Positions 45,254-56,923 of a stretch of 64,000 bases of DNA are shown piece by piece. A program made the position numbers and the translations under genes. The stretch's first letter is position 1; the number at the start of each line of letters is the position of its first letter. Source of the DNA: Paraglaciecola mesophila (GTDB lineage: Bacteria; Pseudomonadota; Gammaproteobacteria; Enterobacterales; Alteromonadaceae); NCBI RefSeq assembly GCF_009906955.1, contig NZ_CP047656.1, positions 744,001-808,000 of the forward strand, read 5' to 3'. The notes beneath the pieces were generated by a model. The model was not told the origin of the DNA and did not search any database. It was given only the letters and a program-made list of their open reading frames with translations.

Positions 45254-47557
45254 ATGATATTACTCGCCAAACTCAAACAACAGTTTTCCGATTATTTCTA
45301 TCTGAGAGATGACAATGTGACGCTAACAAACGTTGAGGCATGGCGCATTAGCGCTCTAAGAATTATGTTGGTGTCTATTATTCTTTTGTGCGCGATTTTT
45401 GTTATCCAAAGCGCATGGCGCAGCGTGATAGAGCGAGTGGCTTATGTGATCCCTATGGCATTGGTGTTCTATATTGCCCTAAGCAGTTTGTTACTAATTT
45501 CACGACGCTTCTATACGTTTAGCGCATATTGCTTAATTGGCTTAATTATTGTTGCTGCGGTCTGTTTTAATGCCACTCATCAACATCAAGTCCTGTCTAT
45601 GCTTGGTCCTATAGTCATGTACTCCACACCGTTTGTAGCCTTTATACTGTTAGGGTGGAAAGTAGGAGTATTATGTATTTTACTCAATATAGGCCCTTTA
45701 TATGTACTGATTAATCAACTAACCCTGGCTGATTACATCTCGCCACTTCCTGTACAAGAACACGCAAACTATTATCTGCATGTCATATTATTTGTGTTTT
45801 TCAATGTGTGTATTCCCCTTGCGATCGCACGCTCCAGTATAGCTGCCAAAAGAGGCAATGAGTTCAATATTGAGCGAAACAATGTACTGCACTACCAAAC
45901 TCAACTTTATCGAGCATTATTTGAAGAAGCGCAAACAGCGAAAATTATTATGGATAAAAAGCGCAGAATTATAGAGGTAAACGATGCGGCCCAGACATTA
46001 CTTCTATCTAGCTTGCCTAAAAATTGGGAAGGGCATGATATAGAAAGTGTGTTTCCTGAATTGCCCATGGATAGTTCCAAACAGGTTGTGAACCGCACCA
46101 TAGGTGCAAAAATGAAAGTGTTTGAGTTAAGCCTAAGATCAATTAATGATGAACAACATACTATGATCACAATTCAAGATGTTAGTGCCAAGGCGCTGCT
46201 GCACAAAACACTCGCGGTGCAAACCCAGGTAAGACAACGACAGAAACTGTATGACGAAAGTGCCGGTTTACCAAATCGACAATGGCTTGAAAACAAAATA
46301 GCCCTAAATGACGACCAAACAAGTGGGAGATTGTTGGTTTGTGCGATTAAGATTAATAATGCTCACTTTATTGAACAAAAATACGGCTTTTTATACCTCC
46401 CGAAAATTCTCAAAAAGATAGCCGACACACTAAATCACAATGTTGGGCAGCGTAGCTTTATCGCCGTGTTAGATAAGTACACGCTAGGAGTAGCGTTAAC
46501 GATTATTGATTCCCAGAAAGCGAAAAATGCCATCGACCAGATTGTGGCCTCTATCCCACGAAATATAGCGTTTCAAGAGCACACTATACATATTGATCTT
46601 AAGGCTGGGGTTGCAACGAATCAAGCTGACGTGAGCGTGAGCCAGCTTATCAATAATGCGTTACACGCTGTTACGGTGAATGATGCGCTTATTAACTACT
46701 ATGAAACCGGAAGTCATCAGCGATTTATCGAGCATCAAGAGATCGGCATTTTACTAAACGAAGCACTGACAAATGAAGAACTGTATGTTGACTACCAACC
46801 AAAGGTCAGGGGTGATGGCACACTTATCGGTATGGAAGCACTATTGCGCTGGAATTCGCCTGTAATCGGTCGCGTATCGCCAGGGGTATTTATTCCTATT
46901 GCTGAGCAATCCGGCTTAGTACTAAAGCTCACTCACTGGTTAATCAAGCATGTCTGTGCTCAGTTAAAAGAATGGCAGGACCAAGGGCTACAGCCCTTGC
47001 CAGTAGCGATTAATATCTCAGGACCTGATCTCGACCAATCAGATTTCAAACGGTACTTGATAAATTGCGTGGTCGAGCATGATATTAAACCACAGTTACT
47101 CGAACTCGAACTCACTGAGTCAGCTAAAACACATAATATTCCAGATGCCATCGCGACGGTGCGATACCTAGCCAGTTTTGGATTTTGTATTACCCTAGAT
47201 GATTTTGGAGTCGGCTATTCAGGTCTTTCAAAATTAACCAATTTCCCTGTGCAACGTGTCAAAATCGATCGTCAATTCATTAAAAATATTCAACGCGATA
47301 ACAAAAATGCGCAAGTTGTTGAAGCCATCGTGGCCATGTGTCGGGTATTTAAAATTGATGTATTAGCCGAAGGTGTCGAAGATTTGCGCGAGGTTGATTG
47401 TCTTTTAGCAATGGGGTGCGCTAGTTTTCAGGGCTTTGCTTTTGCAAAGCCTATGGGTAAAGAGCTTATCTCCAAGCTCCTGAACACGAGTCTCATGCCA
47501 AACCTCAAGCTACCCCTAACGCCTCAAACTGCCAGTTTAATGCGCACCTCCCCATAA
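45254..47557 (+). CDS. Membrane EAL phosphodiesterase with PAS and degenerate GGDEF
   Basis: 767 residues. Five or six TM helices fill about residues 30-200, then a PAS-like domain (LYRALFEEAQTAKIIMDKKRRIIEV), a GGDEF-fold domain with the active motif lost (DKYTLGVA at the GGDEF position, about 405-415) and an EAL domain (about 490-745). The EAL residues for c-di-GMP hydrolysis are present: EALLRW, Asn in INISGPDL, Glu in LELTES, DDFGVGY, Lys in VKIDRQF, AEGVED, and Gln in FQGFAF. So it is probably an active c-di-GMP phosphodiesterase whose dead GGDEF domain may bind GTP as an effector. Monocistronic. Confidence 0.9.
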   Translation: MILLAKLKQQFSDYFYLRDDNVTLTNVEAWRISALRIMLVSIILLCAIFVIQSAWRSVIERVAYVIPMALVFYIALSSLLLISRRFYTFSAYCLIGLIIVAAVCFNATHQHQVLSMLGPIVMYSTPFVAFILLGWKVGVLCILLNIGPLYVLINQLTLADYISPLPVQEHANYYLHVILFVFFNVCIPLAIARSSIAAKRGNEFNIERNNVLHYQTQLYRALFEEAQTAKIIMDKKRRIIEVNDAAQTLLLSSLPKNWEGHDIESVFPELPMDSSKQVVNRTIGAKMKVFELSLRSINDEQHTMITIQDVSAKALLHKTLAVQTQVRQRQKLYDESAGLPNRQWLENKIALNDDQTSGRLLVCAIKINNAHFIEQKYGFLYLPKILKKIADTLNHNVGQRSFIAVLDKYTLGVALTIIDSQKAKNAIDQIVASIPRNIAFQEHTIHIDLKAGVATNQADVSVSQLINNALHAVTVNDALINYYETGSHQRFIEHQEIGILLNEALTNEELYVDYQPKVRGDGTLIGMEALLRWNSPVIGRVSPGVFIPIAEQSGLVLKLTHWLIKHVCAQLKEWQDQGLQPLPVAINISGPDLDQSDFKRYLINCVVEHDIKPQLLELELTESAKTHNIPDAIATVRYLASFGFCITLDDFGVGYSGLSKLTNFPVQRVKIDRQFIKNIQRDNKNAQVVEAIVAMCRVFKIDVLAEGVEDLREVDCLLAMGCASFQGFAFAKPMGKELISKLLNTSLMPNLKLPLTPQTASLMRTSP

Positions 47558-47746
47558 ACACTTGATTTGTTCGCAATGAGCATTCGTGGTGTCACCTTAT
47601 TTAGCAAATGGTGATAAGAAGTAATAGCGTGCTAAGTACTCGTTATTCCACTTCCCAGCCAATTCGGCAGTCAGCTTAATGACCTTAACCTTAAATACAT
47701 TTGCCTAATAATCATCATATCTCGTAATACTCATCAAACAGCATAA

Positions 47747-49282
47747 TTAACCAAACGTTAAACCCATTGCCGCGAGTGTCTTAGAGCGTTGTGAAATCCC
47801 TTTCGCTTCCTGTTCAACTTTTTCTACTTGTTCTAAATTATGCTTTGACGCATCGCTGATATTCGCAATGTTACGACTGATACTTTCTGACACAGCACTT
47901 TGCTGATCTGAAGCCGTTCCGATTTGCGTTGCCGAATCTGCGATGTCACTCACACTATCATATACTTTGTTAATCAAAGCTTGGGTTTGCTTGGTTTCAT
48001 CCACACAAGATTCCGCCGATGATTTTCCCTCCTCCAATGTTTGCGACCATGCTAGCAGCGTGCTTTGAATTTCAGACACTGACGATTGTATCTGTGTGGT
48101 AGCGCTGTGAGTACGGCTAGAAAGTGCTCTTACTTCATCTGCAACCACAGAGAACCCGCGACCGTGCTCCCCTGCTCTTGCCGCTTCAATAGCAGCGTTT
48201 AGCGCTAGAAGGTTTGTTTGGTCAGCAATCCCTTGAATTTCTTGCATTACATCGTTAATACGGTTGGCTTCGTCAGCAAGTGCCGCAGCTGAACCAGCAG
48301 ATTTTGCGACCTCAGTCGCGAGGTCGCCCACTTTCTCCATAGTGCTGGACATGGAGTCAGTCGCTTGACGACAATCTTTATGCGCCCCGCTAACTTTTTC
48401 AGATGTATTACCAATATTGCGTGTCACTTCATTAATCGAGGCCACCATTTGTTCTACCGCCGCAGCAACTTGCGTTAGTTCGGTTGTTTCTTCTTCGACC
48501 CCAGTTTTAGTTTCAGCCACGGCCTGCTGTAAACTCGATACGCCACGATCGAGTGATGCTGTGCTGTCAATGACTCTGCCCAATATGGTTTTCACCTTAC
48601 CTTCCTGTATTTTCAAGGCAAAGCCATTGATGCCGTTGACGCCATCTCCGGAAAATATAGCGCGGGATACACTGTCATAGTGTAGTTTTTGCTGTTTAGC
48701 ATGTTGACGCACATCGAACAACTCTTGTTTAAACACTATGTAAGGTAGCGGAATTAACGCCAATGCAAAGTACGCTGATAAAAATGTCAATCCAGCGAAC
48801 AGCAAGGCAAACAGAACGAACAGTATATCTTTAGCGTGTACATATTGATCAAACCAGCCAAATGCACTGCCCCCTTTATTCAATTTAGGGTACAGCTGTT
48901 GTGCTTTAGTCTTGTATGGAGCTATCAGTTGAGTACGAACGGATTGATAACCGACCAATTGCCCATTTTCAAAAAGAGGCGTAACGAATGCGTCGACCCA
49001 ATAGTATCCGCCACCATTGCGCCGATTTTTAACGGCACCGCGCCATGCTTGGTTGGACTTTAATTTTCCCCACATATCGGCAAAAGCAGCTTTGGGCATG
49101 TCCGGATGGCGCACTATATTATGATGCTGGCCGATTAACTCTTCGCGGGTAAAACCAGATACGCGACAAAAATGGTCATTGACGTACTGAATAATCCCTT
49201 GGGTATCAGTGGTAGAAACAAGCTCTTCGCCAACTTCAACCATTACCTCGCGCTCATTACCGTTTGCATTTGGATTGTCCAT
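47747..49282 (-). CDS. PAS-domain chemoreceptor (Aer-like)
   Basis: 511 residues from the second ATG (49282), which has AAGGA 7 nt upstream; the ATG at 49288 touches that site. The N-terminal PAS domain ([45 protein letters not shown]) is of the Aer type that can hold FAD. A hydrophobic hairpin (about residues 150-185) anchors it without a periplasmic domain, and the signalling domain has [20 protein letters not shown] and [18 protein letters not shown]. Aer proteins steer cells by redox or energy state. No CheR pentapeptide at the C-terminus. Whether flavin is bound cannot be read here. Confidence 0.92.
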   Translation of the reverse strand: MDNPNANGNEREVMVEVGEELVSTTDTQGIIQYVNDHFCRVSGFTREELIGQHHNIVRHPDMPKAAFADMWGKLKSNQAWRGAVKNRRNGGGYYWVDAFVTPLFENGQLVGYQSVRTQLIAPYKTKAQQLYPKLNKGGSAFGWFDQYVHAKDILFVLFALLFAGLTFLSAYFALALIPLPYIVFKQELFDVRQHAKQQKLHYDSVSRAIFSGDGVNGINGFALKIQEGKVKTILGRVIDSTASLDRGVSSLQQAVAETKTGVEEETTELTQVAAAVEQMVASINEVTRNIGNTSEKVSGAHKDCRQATDSMSSTMEKVGDLATEVAKSAGSAAALADEANRINDVMQEIQGIADQTNLLALNAAIEAARAGEHGRGFSVVADEVRALSSRTHSATTQIQSSVSEIQSTLLAWSQTLEEGKSSAESCVDETKQTQALINKVYDSVSDIADSATQIGTASDQQSAVSESISRNIANISDASKHNLEQVEKVEQEAKGISQRSKTLAAMGLTFG

Positions 49283-49448
49283 TATCATTCCTTAGTATTT
49301 CAGTATTTCAGTATTTCTATGATGGCTTTAGCCCGCAATAACGCGAAAATAAACTACCAATATTGAAAGGCATAATACCTTTAACATCAAGCCTTGCGAT
49401 GCATATCCATATATCGACCGCTTTTTAAAAAAACGCACCTGAAGTCTA

Positions 49449-49463
49449 ATACCAATTCCATTA
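49449..49463. repeat. Solo end of the MITE-like repeat
   Basis: ATACCAATTCCATTA matches the first 15 bp of the terminal repeat of the element at 43377-43655 and then diverges. It lies in the 295-bp gap between the PAS chemoreceptor and the HD-GYP gene, which otherwise shows nothing recognisable. It is either a decayed copy or a chance match of an AT-rich word. Confidence 0.45.
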
Positions 49464-49583
49464 ATAGATGTGCGCAAAAATAGACACGGGGCAAGGTAAA
49501 TTATATAGACTAAAAAATAGTGGGTGCTTGTAGTGCCCTAAAAGCATACTGGGGGTGTTGGGGCAACTCATAGCCCCGATTAA

Positions 49584-50579
49584 TTAGGCGTCTTGCCAAC
49601 GTTCCTTAATCTCCAAAATAGCCGGTAAACAGCTTTGAAAAAGGACAACAATATTGGGATCAAAATGTTTGCCGCTTTGCGATTGAATAAGATCAACTGC
49701 TTTTTCTACGGGCCAAGCATCTTTATAGGGGCGCTTACTTGTTAATGCATCAAATACATCGGCTATTGCAACGATACGCCCTTCAAGGGGGATTTCTTCG
49801 CCTTTTAAGCCTTTCGGGTAACCTGAGCCATCCCACTTTTCATGATGGGTTAAAGACACGATTTTTGCTAACTCGATTAAATCAGAATCTGATTCACCCA
49901 AGATCTCAGCTCCAATTTCTGGATGCCTTTGCATAATCGTAAACTCTTCATCTGTAAGTTTACCAGGCTTTAGCATGATGCTGTCTGGAATGCCAATTTT
50001 ACCAATGTCATGCATAGGCGCAGCGTGAAGTAAATTGTCAGCGGCGTTCTCGCTTAAACCGAGTGCAAGCGCCATGATTTTTGAATAATGACTCATACGC
50101 AAAATATGCGTACCAGTTTCGTTATCTTTATATTCAGAGGCTCGCCCGAGGCGTTGAATCACTTGCAGACGTGTACGTCGCAATTCGTCAGCTTGTACTA
50201 AAGATAAGTGCGTACGTACACGAGCTTTTACAACAGCGGGGGAAACAGGCTTTGTAATATAATCTACCGCACCTACATCAAATCCCTTCGCCTCATCAAC
50301 GTCATCACTTAAGGCGGTCACAAACATCACCGGGATCCCTTTGCTCATCGGCTGACTCTTTAACGCCTGACACACTTCAAAACCTGTCATACCAGGCATC
50401 ATAACGTCGAGTAAAATTAAATCAGGCAACTCCCGCTCGACCAAACGCAATGCTTCGTCACCACTTTTGGCAAACGTAAGACGATACAGGTCACCAAGGA
50501 TCTTTTTCAGAACACGCAAGTTCGCCGGTTCATCATCAACAATAAGCACTTTTTGTTTGTTGTTTTGGTCACTTAACAT
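49584..50579 (-). CDS. Response regulator with HD-GYP c-di-GMP phosphodiesterase domain
   Basis: 331 residues. Receiver domain: acidic pair in LIVDDEPANLR, phospho-acceptor Asp in LILLDVMMPGMTG, Lys in DYITKPVSP. HD-GYP domain: HILRMSHYSKIMA, HAAPMHDIGKIGIPDSI and HHEKWDGSGYPKGLKGEEIP, with all metal-binding His/Asp present. It is the RpfG-like, cytoplasmic type that degrades c-di-GMP when phosphorylated. It lies 37 nt downstream of the MHYT hybrid kinase on the same strand, so that kinase, via its Hpt domain, is the likely phosphodonor. Confidence 0.93.
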   Translation of the reverse strand: MLSDQNNKQKVLIVDDEPANLRVLKKILGDLYRLTFAKSGDEALRLVERELPDLILLDVMMPGMTGFEVCQALKSQPMSKGIPVMFVTALSDDVDEAKGFDVGAVDYITKPVSPAVVKARVRTHLSLVQADELRRTRLQVIQRLGRASEYKDNETGTHILRMSHYSKIMALALGLSENAADNLLHAAPMHDIGKIGIPDSIMLKPGKLTDEEFTIMQRHPEIGAEILGESDSDLIELAKIVSLTHHEKWDGSGYPKGLKGEEIPLEGRIVAIADVFDALTSKRPYKDAWPVEKAVDLIQSQSGKHFDPNIVVLFQSCLPAILEIKERWQDA

Positions 50580-50616
50580 AGCAATATATTCATTGGTTAA
50601 TATTCACGCTGTTTGA

Positions 50617-53967
<3,351 letters not shown>

Positions 53968-54202
53968 AATACGGCTAATTAAATAAGAATGTTGATTAGT
54001 ATAATTAAGATATCGACTTTTCGTAGAAAAAAGCCAGTTTTAATTTTAAAACGGCCCCTGAAATTCTAAAAAAAGAAACGCAATAATGCGTAAGTTTATA
54101 AAATTCCCACGACCTTAAGTAAAATTCATTTATAATTCTAGGCTGAAAAACCACGCTTTATGGTTATTCATTAAACAACGTATGTCACACAAATGGAGAG
54201 TT

Positions 54203-54670
54203 ATGCAACACTTTGATTATCAAAAGAGTAAACATAAAATTCAAATTCTCAAGCGTCTTTACATTCCCCTTGCACTTTTCGTTTGTTCTTGCGCCTACTT
54301 AGTATGGATTCTTGAGCGCTATTCGTGGCAACAAATTGAATTTATGCTGCGCACGTCCCTTATTGTTATTGGGCCTTTGAGCTTGATATCATTAACACTG
54401 TATTCTTTGCATTATTGGATAAATCAATTTCGTCAAGTGCAGTTTCCGACATTAGAAATCCATACAGATAACCTATGCCTCAAAGATGGCAATGTTCATG
54501 AAACAGTATATTTCGATGATATGCACAGTATCCGCTTACGAAAAGCTGGAACAACTCGAGAAGACATTCAAATTATACTCAACAGCGGTCAAAGCATTGT
54601 TATTCATAGTAATTTCCCGATAGATTCAATTAAACCTCTATTAAATCAATATCTAGAGTGCAAATTGTAA
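54203..54670 (+). CDS. Small membrane protein of unknown function with PH-like C-terminus
   Basis: 155 residues from ATG 54203, which has GGAGAG 5 nt upstream; an ATG at 54182 has no site. Two TM helices (about residues 17-37 and 44-72, PLALFVCSCAYLVWIL and LIVIGPLSLISLTLYSL) are followed by a cytoplasmic beta-rich part (LEIHTDNLCLKDGNVHETVYFDDMHSIRLRK...) that reads like a small PH/bPH domain. No catalytic motif. It is followed by a 190-nt gap and a two-component pair on the same strand, but co-transcription is unclear because of a hairpin in between. Confidence 0.65.
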   Translation: MQHFDYQKSKHKIQILKRLYIPLALFVCSCAYLVWILERYSWQQIEFMLRTSLIVIGPLSLISLTLYSLHYWINQFRQVQFPTLEIHTDNLCLKDGNVHETVYFDDMHSIRLRKAGTTREDIQIILNSGQSIVIHSNFPIDSIKPLLNQYLECKL

Positions 54671-54780
54671 TACCTTAACCCTGTGTTAACGCCACCCCCT
54701 TTATGCTACAGGTAATGAATTATATAAACGCAACTTTACCTCACGCGGTCATTGCCAAATGGCATCAATGCCCACAAGCC

Positions 54781-54804
54781 CGCTTAGCGTATTTTCGCTA
54801 AGCG
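54781..54804. terminator. Hairpin upstream of the OmpR-type regulator
   Basis: A perfect 9-bp stem (CGCTTAGCG/CGCTAAGCG) with a 6-nt TATTTT loop, about 60 nt before the response-regulator start. No T-tract follows on the plus strand, so it may be a transcription end for the small membrane protein, a leader structure or a processing site. Confidence 0.4.
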
Positions 54805-54860
54805 CTTCTGGGGTTACTGGTTAGGCACAGGGGCGCCTTCAACTCAGGGAGCTTAAGAAA

Positions 54861-55535
54861 ATGATGAATGTATTACTCGTTGAAGATGATATTGATTTAG
54901 CCACCACAATCGTCGATTACCTCGAGCTCGAATCAATGGATTGTGATCATGCGAGTAACGGATTGATGGGTCTTAACCTAATTGAAAACTCGGAATATCA
55001 GGTGATAATTTTGGACATTAATATGCCAAAAATGGATGGCATCACCCTGTGTAAACGAATGCGTGAAATTGGCATTGATACGCCTGTGTTAATGCTTACC
55101 GCTCGAGACACCTTAGATAACAAGTTAGAGGGATTTAATGCCGGCAGCGATGATTATTTGGTAAAACCATTCGCTATGCAGGAGCTCATTGCTCGTATCC
55201 AAGTGTTAAGTAGAAGAAGAAGCGGTGAAACCAAACGTCTAATGGTTGGCGGGTTAACCTTAGATTTAACCCAGAGAATAGCCACACTTAACCAACAGAC
55301 ATTAAAATTGTCACCTACCGCTTTGGGGATCCTTGAAGTGCTTATGCGCGCGTCTCCGAAAACGGTCACGCGTCAACACATCATTCAAGCGGTATGGGGA
55401 GATGATCAACCCGACAGCAATAGTTTAAAAGTTCATATATATCATTTGCGTAAGCAGTTAGAACGCCATGAAAGCGCAATTTCTTTAGATACCATAGCTA
55501 GCGTGGGCTTCGTTATCAAAGAGGCCGCGCAATGA
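54861..55535 (+). CDS. OmpR/PhoB-family response regulator
   Basis: 224 residues. Receiver with acidic pair in LLVEDDIDLA, phospho-acceptor Asp in VIILDINMPKMDGI and Lys in DDYLVKPFAM; C-terminal winged helix with LKLSPTALGILEVLMRA and QHIIQAVWGDDQPDSNSLKVHIYHLRKQLE. A GGGAG site lies 9 nt before the first of two adjacent ATGs. The 3' end overlaps the sensor kinase gene by 4 nt. DNA-binding regulator of an unknown target set, similar in layout to PhoP/QseB-type proteins. Confidence 0.93.
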   Translation: MMNVLLVEDDIDLATTIVDYLELESMDCDHASNGLMGLNLIENSEYQVIILDINMPKMDGITLCKRMREIGIDTPVLMLTARDTLDNKLEGFNAGSDDYLVKPFAMQELIARIQVLSRRRSGETKRLMVGGLTLDLTQRIATLNQQTLKLSPTALGILEVLMRASPKTVTRQHIIQAVWGDDQPDSNSLKVHIYHLRKQLERHESAISLDTIASVGFVIKEAAQ

Positions 55536-56842
55536 AAAGTGCCATGAAAATCAGACCGAGTTTAAAACTGTACTTTTTTATTACCATGATATTACTCGGC
55601 TCCATCATGACAATAGGGCAGTCAATGCTCACGGTCAGTTACTATATTGACGGATTAGATCGGGGATTAAACAGCGTCATGCGCGAGTTAGTCATGACCT
55701 CTAAGGTGCAAGATGGTCAACCAGTCAAATTTGCCGATTTTCAGATAGCAAGCCGCTGGGAGGATACCCCCACTATCATTCAAGAACGGTTTTCCCCACC
55801 ACTTGAAGAAAATGAGCTCTTTAAGTCAAAAGATCAAAACTCATTTTTTTCATTACCAACCAACCTTTACTTTATCGCGATCATACGCAACCAAGAGGGT
55901 GAACCTCGGTATATCTCCAAAATTATGTTAGAGAAACTCAATCCACATCTTAAACAGAAGTCTTATTTGTCACGTTTTTACTGGATTGTTATTACCGCAG
56001 TTTTAGTTATTGCTATGTTCACCTGCCTTCTTATTGTGTTGATGCGTAAAGTGGCCAAACCTATTGAGTCTTTAAGAGATTGGGCGAAAGCTCTTAGCCA
56101 CGAAAACGTACAACACCCGCCCCCTGACTTTACTTACAACGAACTGAATACGTTGGCGACGATAGTGCAAAGTAGCCTGCATTCCGTCCATCAAAGTTTG
56201 GCTCGAGAGAAAACCTTTTTAAGTTATGCCAGTCATGAGCTGCGTACACCTATATCGGTCATTCGTAGTAACGTTGAATTACTAAAACGTCTATGTGAAA
56301 AAGCAATCTTAAACGAAAAGCAACAGCTGACTTTAGCGCGTATTGAGCGGGCGGGACTGACAATGAGCGACTTGACCGAAACCCTGCTGTGGTTAAGTCA
56401 TGATGAAGCCCAACCCGTCGAACTGAAACAGATTCAGTTGGATGAAAAAATCCATCAATTATCTACCGAGTTACGTTATTTACTTAACAGTAAAGCCGTC
56501 GAAGTCAGCGTAGAGTGTAACCCATTTAGTTTGAATACGGATGGTACAGCGTGCCATATTGTGCTGAGTAATCTTATTCGTAATGCCTATCAACATACCC
56601 AACATGGACATGTGCACATTGTTCAACAAGGTAGCGTAGTCACAATTGCCAATGAAGAACATAGAGACAATGTTCCTCACACGAATAATCAAATAAAAAC
56701 GACACAGCAGCCCATATTAGGTTACGGGTTAGGTTTACAATTAAGTGAAAGAATTATTCAACGTCACAAATGGCAATACCAAATCATAGATGAGCCAGGA
56801 CGTTACTTAGTGAAAGTGGACTTCAAAGTCGAAATATCCTGA
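55532..56842 (+). CDS. Sensor histidine kinase partner of the OmpR-type regulator
   Basis: 436 residues: TM1 about 14-36, a periplasmic loop of about 110 residues, TM2 about 150-172, a HAMP-like linker (KPIESLRDWAKALSHENVQ), HisKA with His in SYASHELRTPISVIRSNVE, and HATPase with the N-box NLIRNAYQHT and G2 box GYGLGLQL. The G1 box DxGxG, expected between them, is not found; the stretch reads TIANEEHRDNVPHTNNQ, so the ATP lid is atypical or activity is reduced. The start overlaps the regulator by 4 nt, so they form one unit. Signal unknown. Confidence 0.9.
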   Translation: MKSAMKIRPSLKLYFFITMILLGSIMTIGQSMLTVSYYIDGLDRGLNSVMRELVMTSKVQDGQPVKFADFQIASRWEDTPTIIQERFSPPLEENELFKSKDQNSFFSLPTNLYFIAIIRNQEGEPRYISKIMLEKLNPHLKQKSYLSRFYWIVITAVLVIAMFTCLLIVLMRKVAKPIESLRDWAKALSHENVQHPPPDFTYNELNTLATIVQSSLHSVHQSLAREKTFLSYASHELRTPISVIRSNVELLKRLCEKAILNEKQQLTLARIERAGLTMSDLTETLLWLSHDEAQPVELKQIQLDEKIHQLSTELRYLLNSKAVEVSVECNPFSLNTDGTACHIVLSNLIRNAYQHTQHGHVHIVQQGSVVTIANEEHRDNVPHTNNQIKTTQQPILGYGLGLQLSERIIQRHKWQYQIIDEPGRYLVKVDFKVEIS

Positions 56843-56923
56843 AGTTGCATCATACTAAAGGCCATATTTACACCTACGGTTAGTTTGCGTAACGTACGGT
56901 ATGTAATGTATGGGAGTATATTC

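Noticed and set aside
54781..54804. Riboswitch or attenuator in the OmpR-type regulator leader
   Set aside because: Only one simple hairpin is visible, with no alternative pairing and no conserved riboswitch core.
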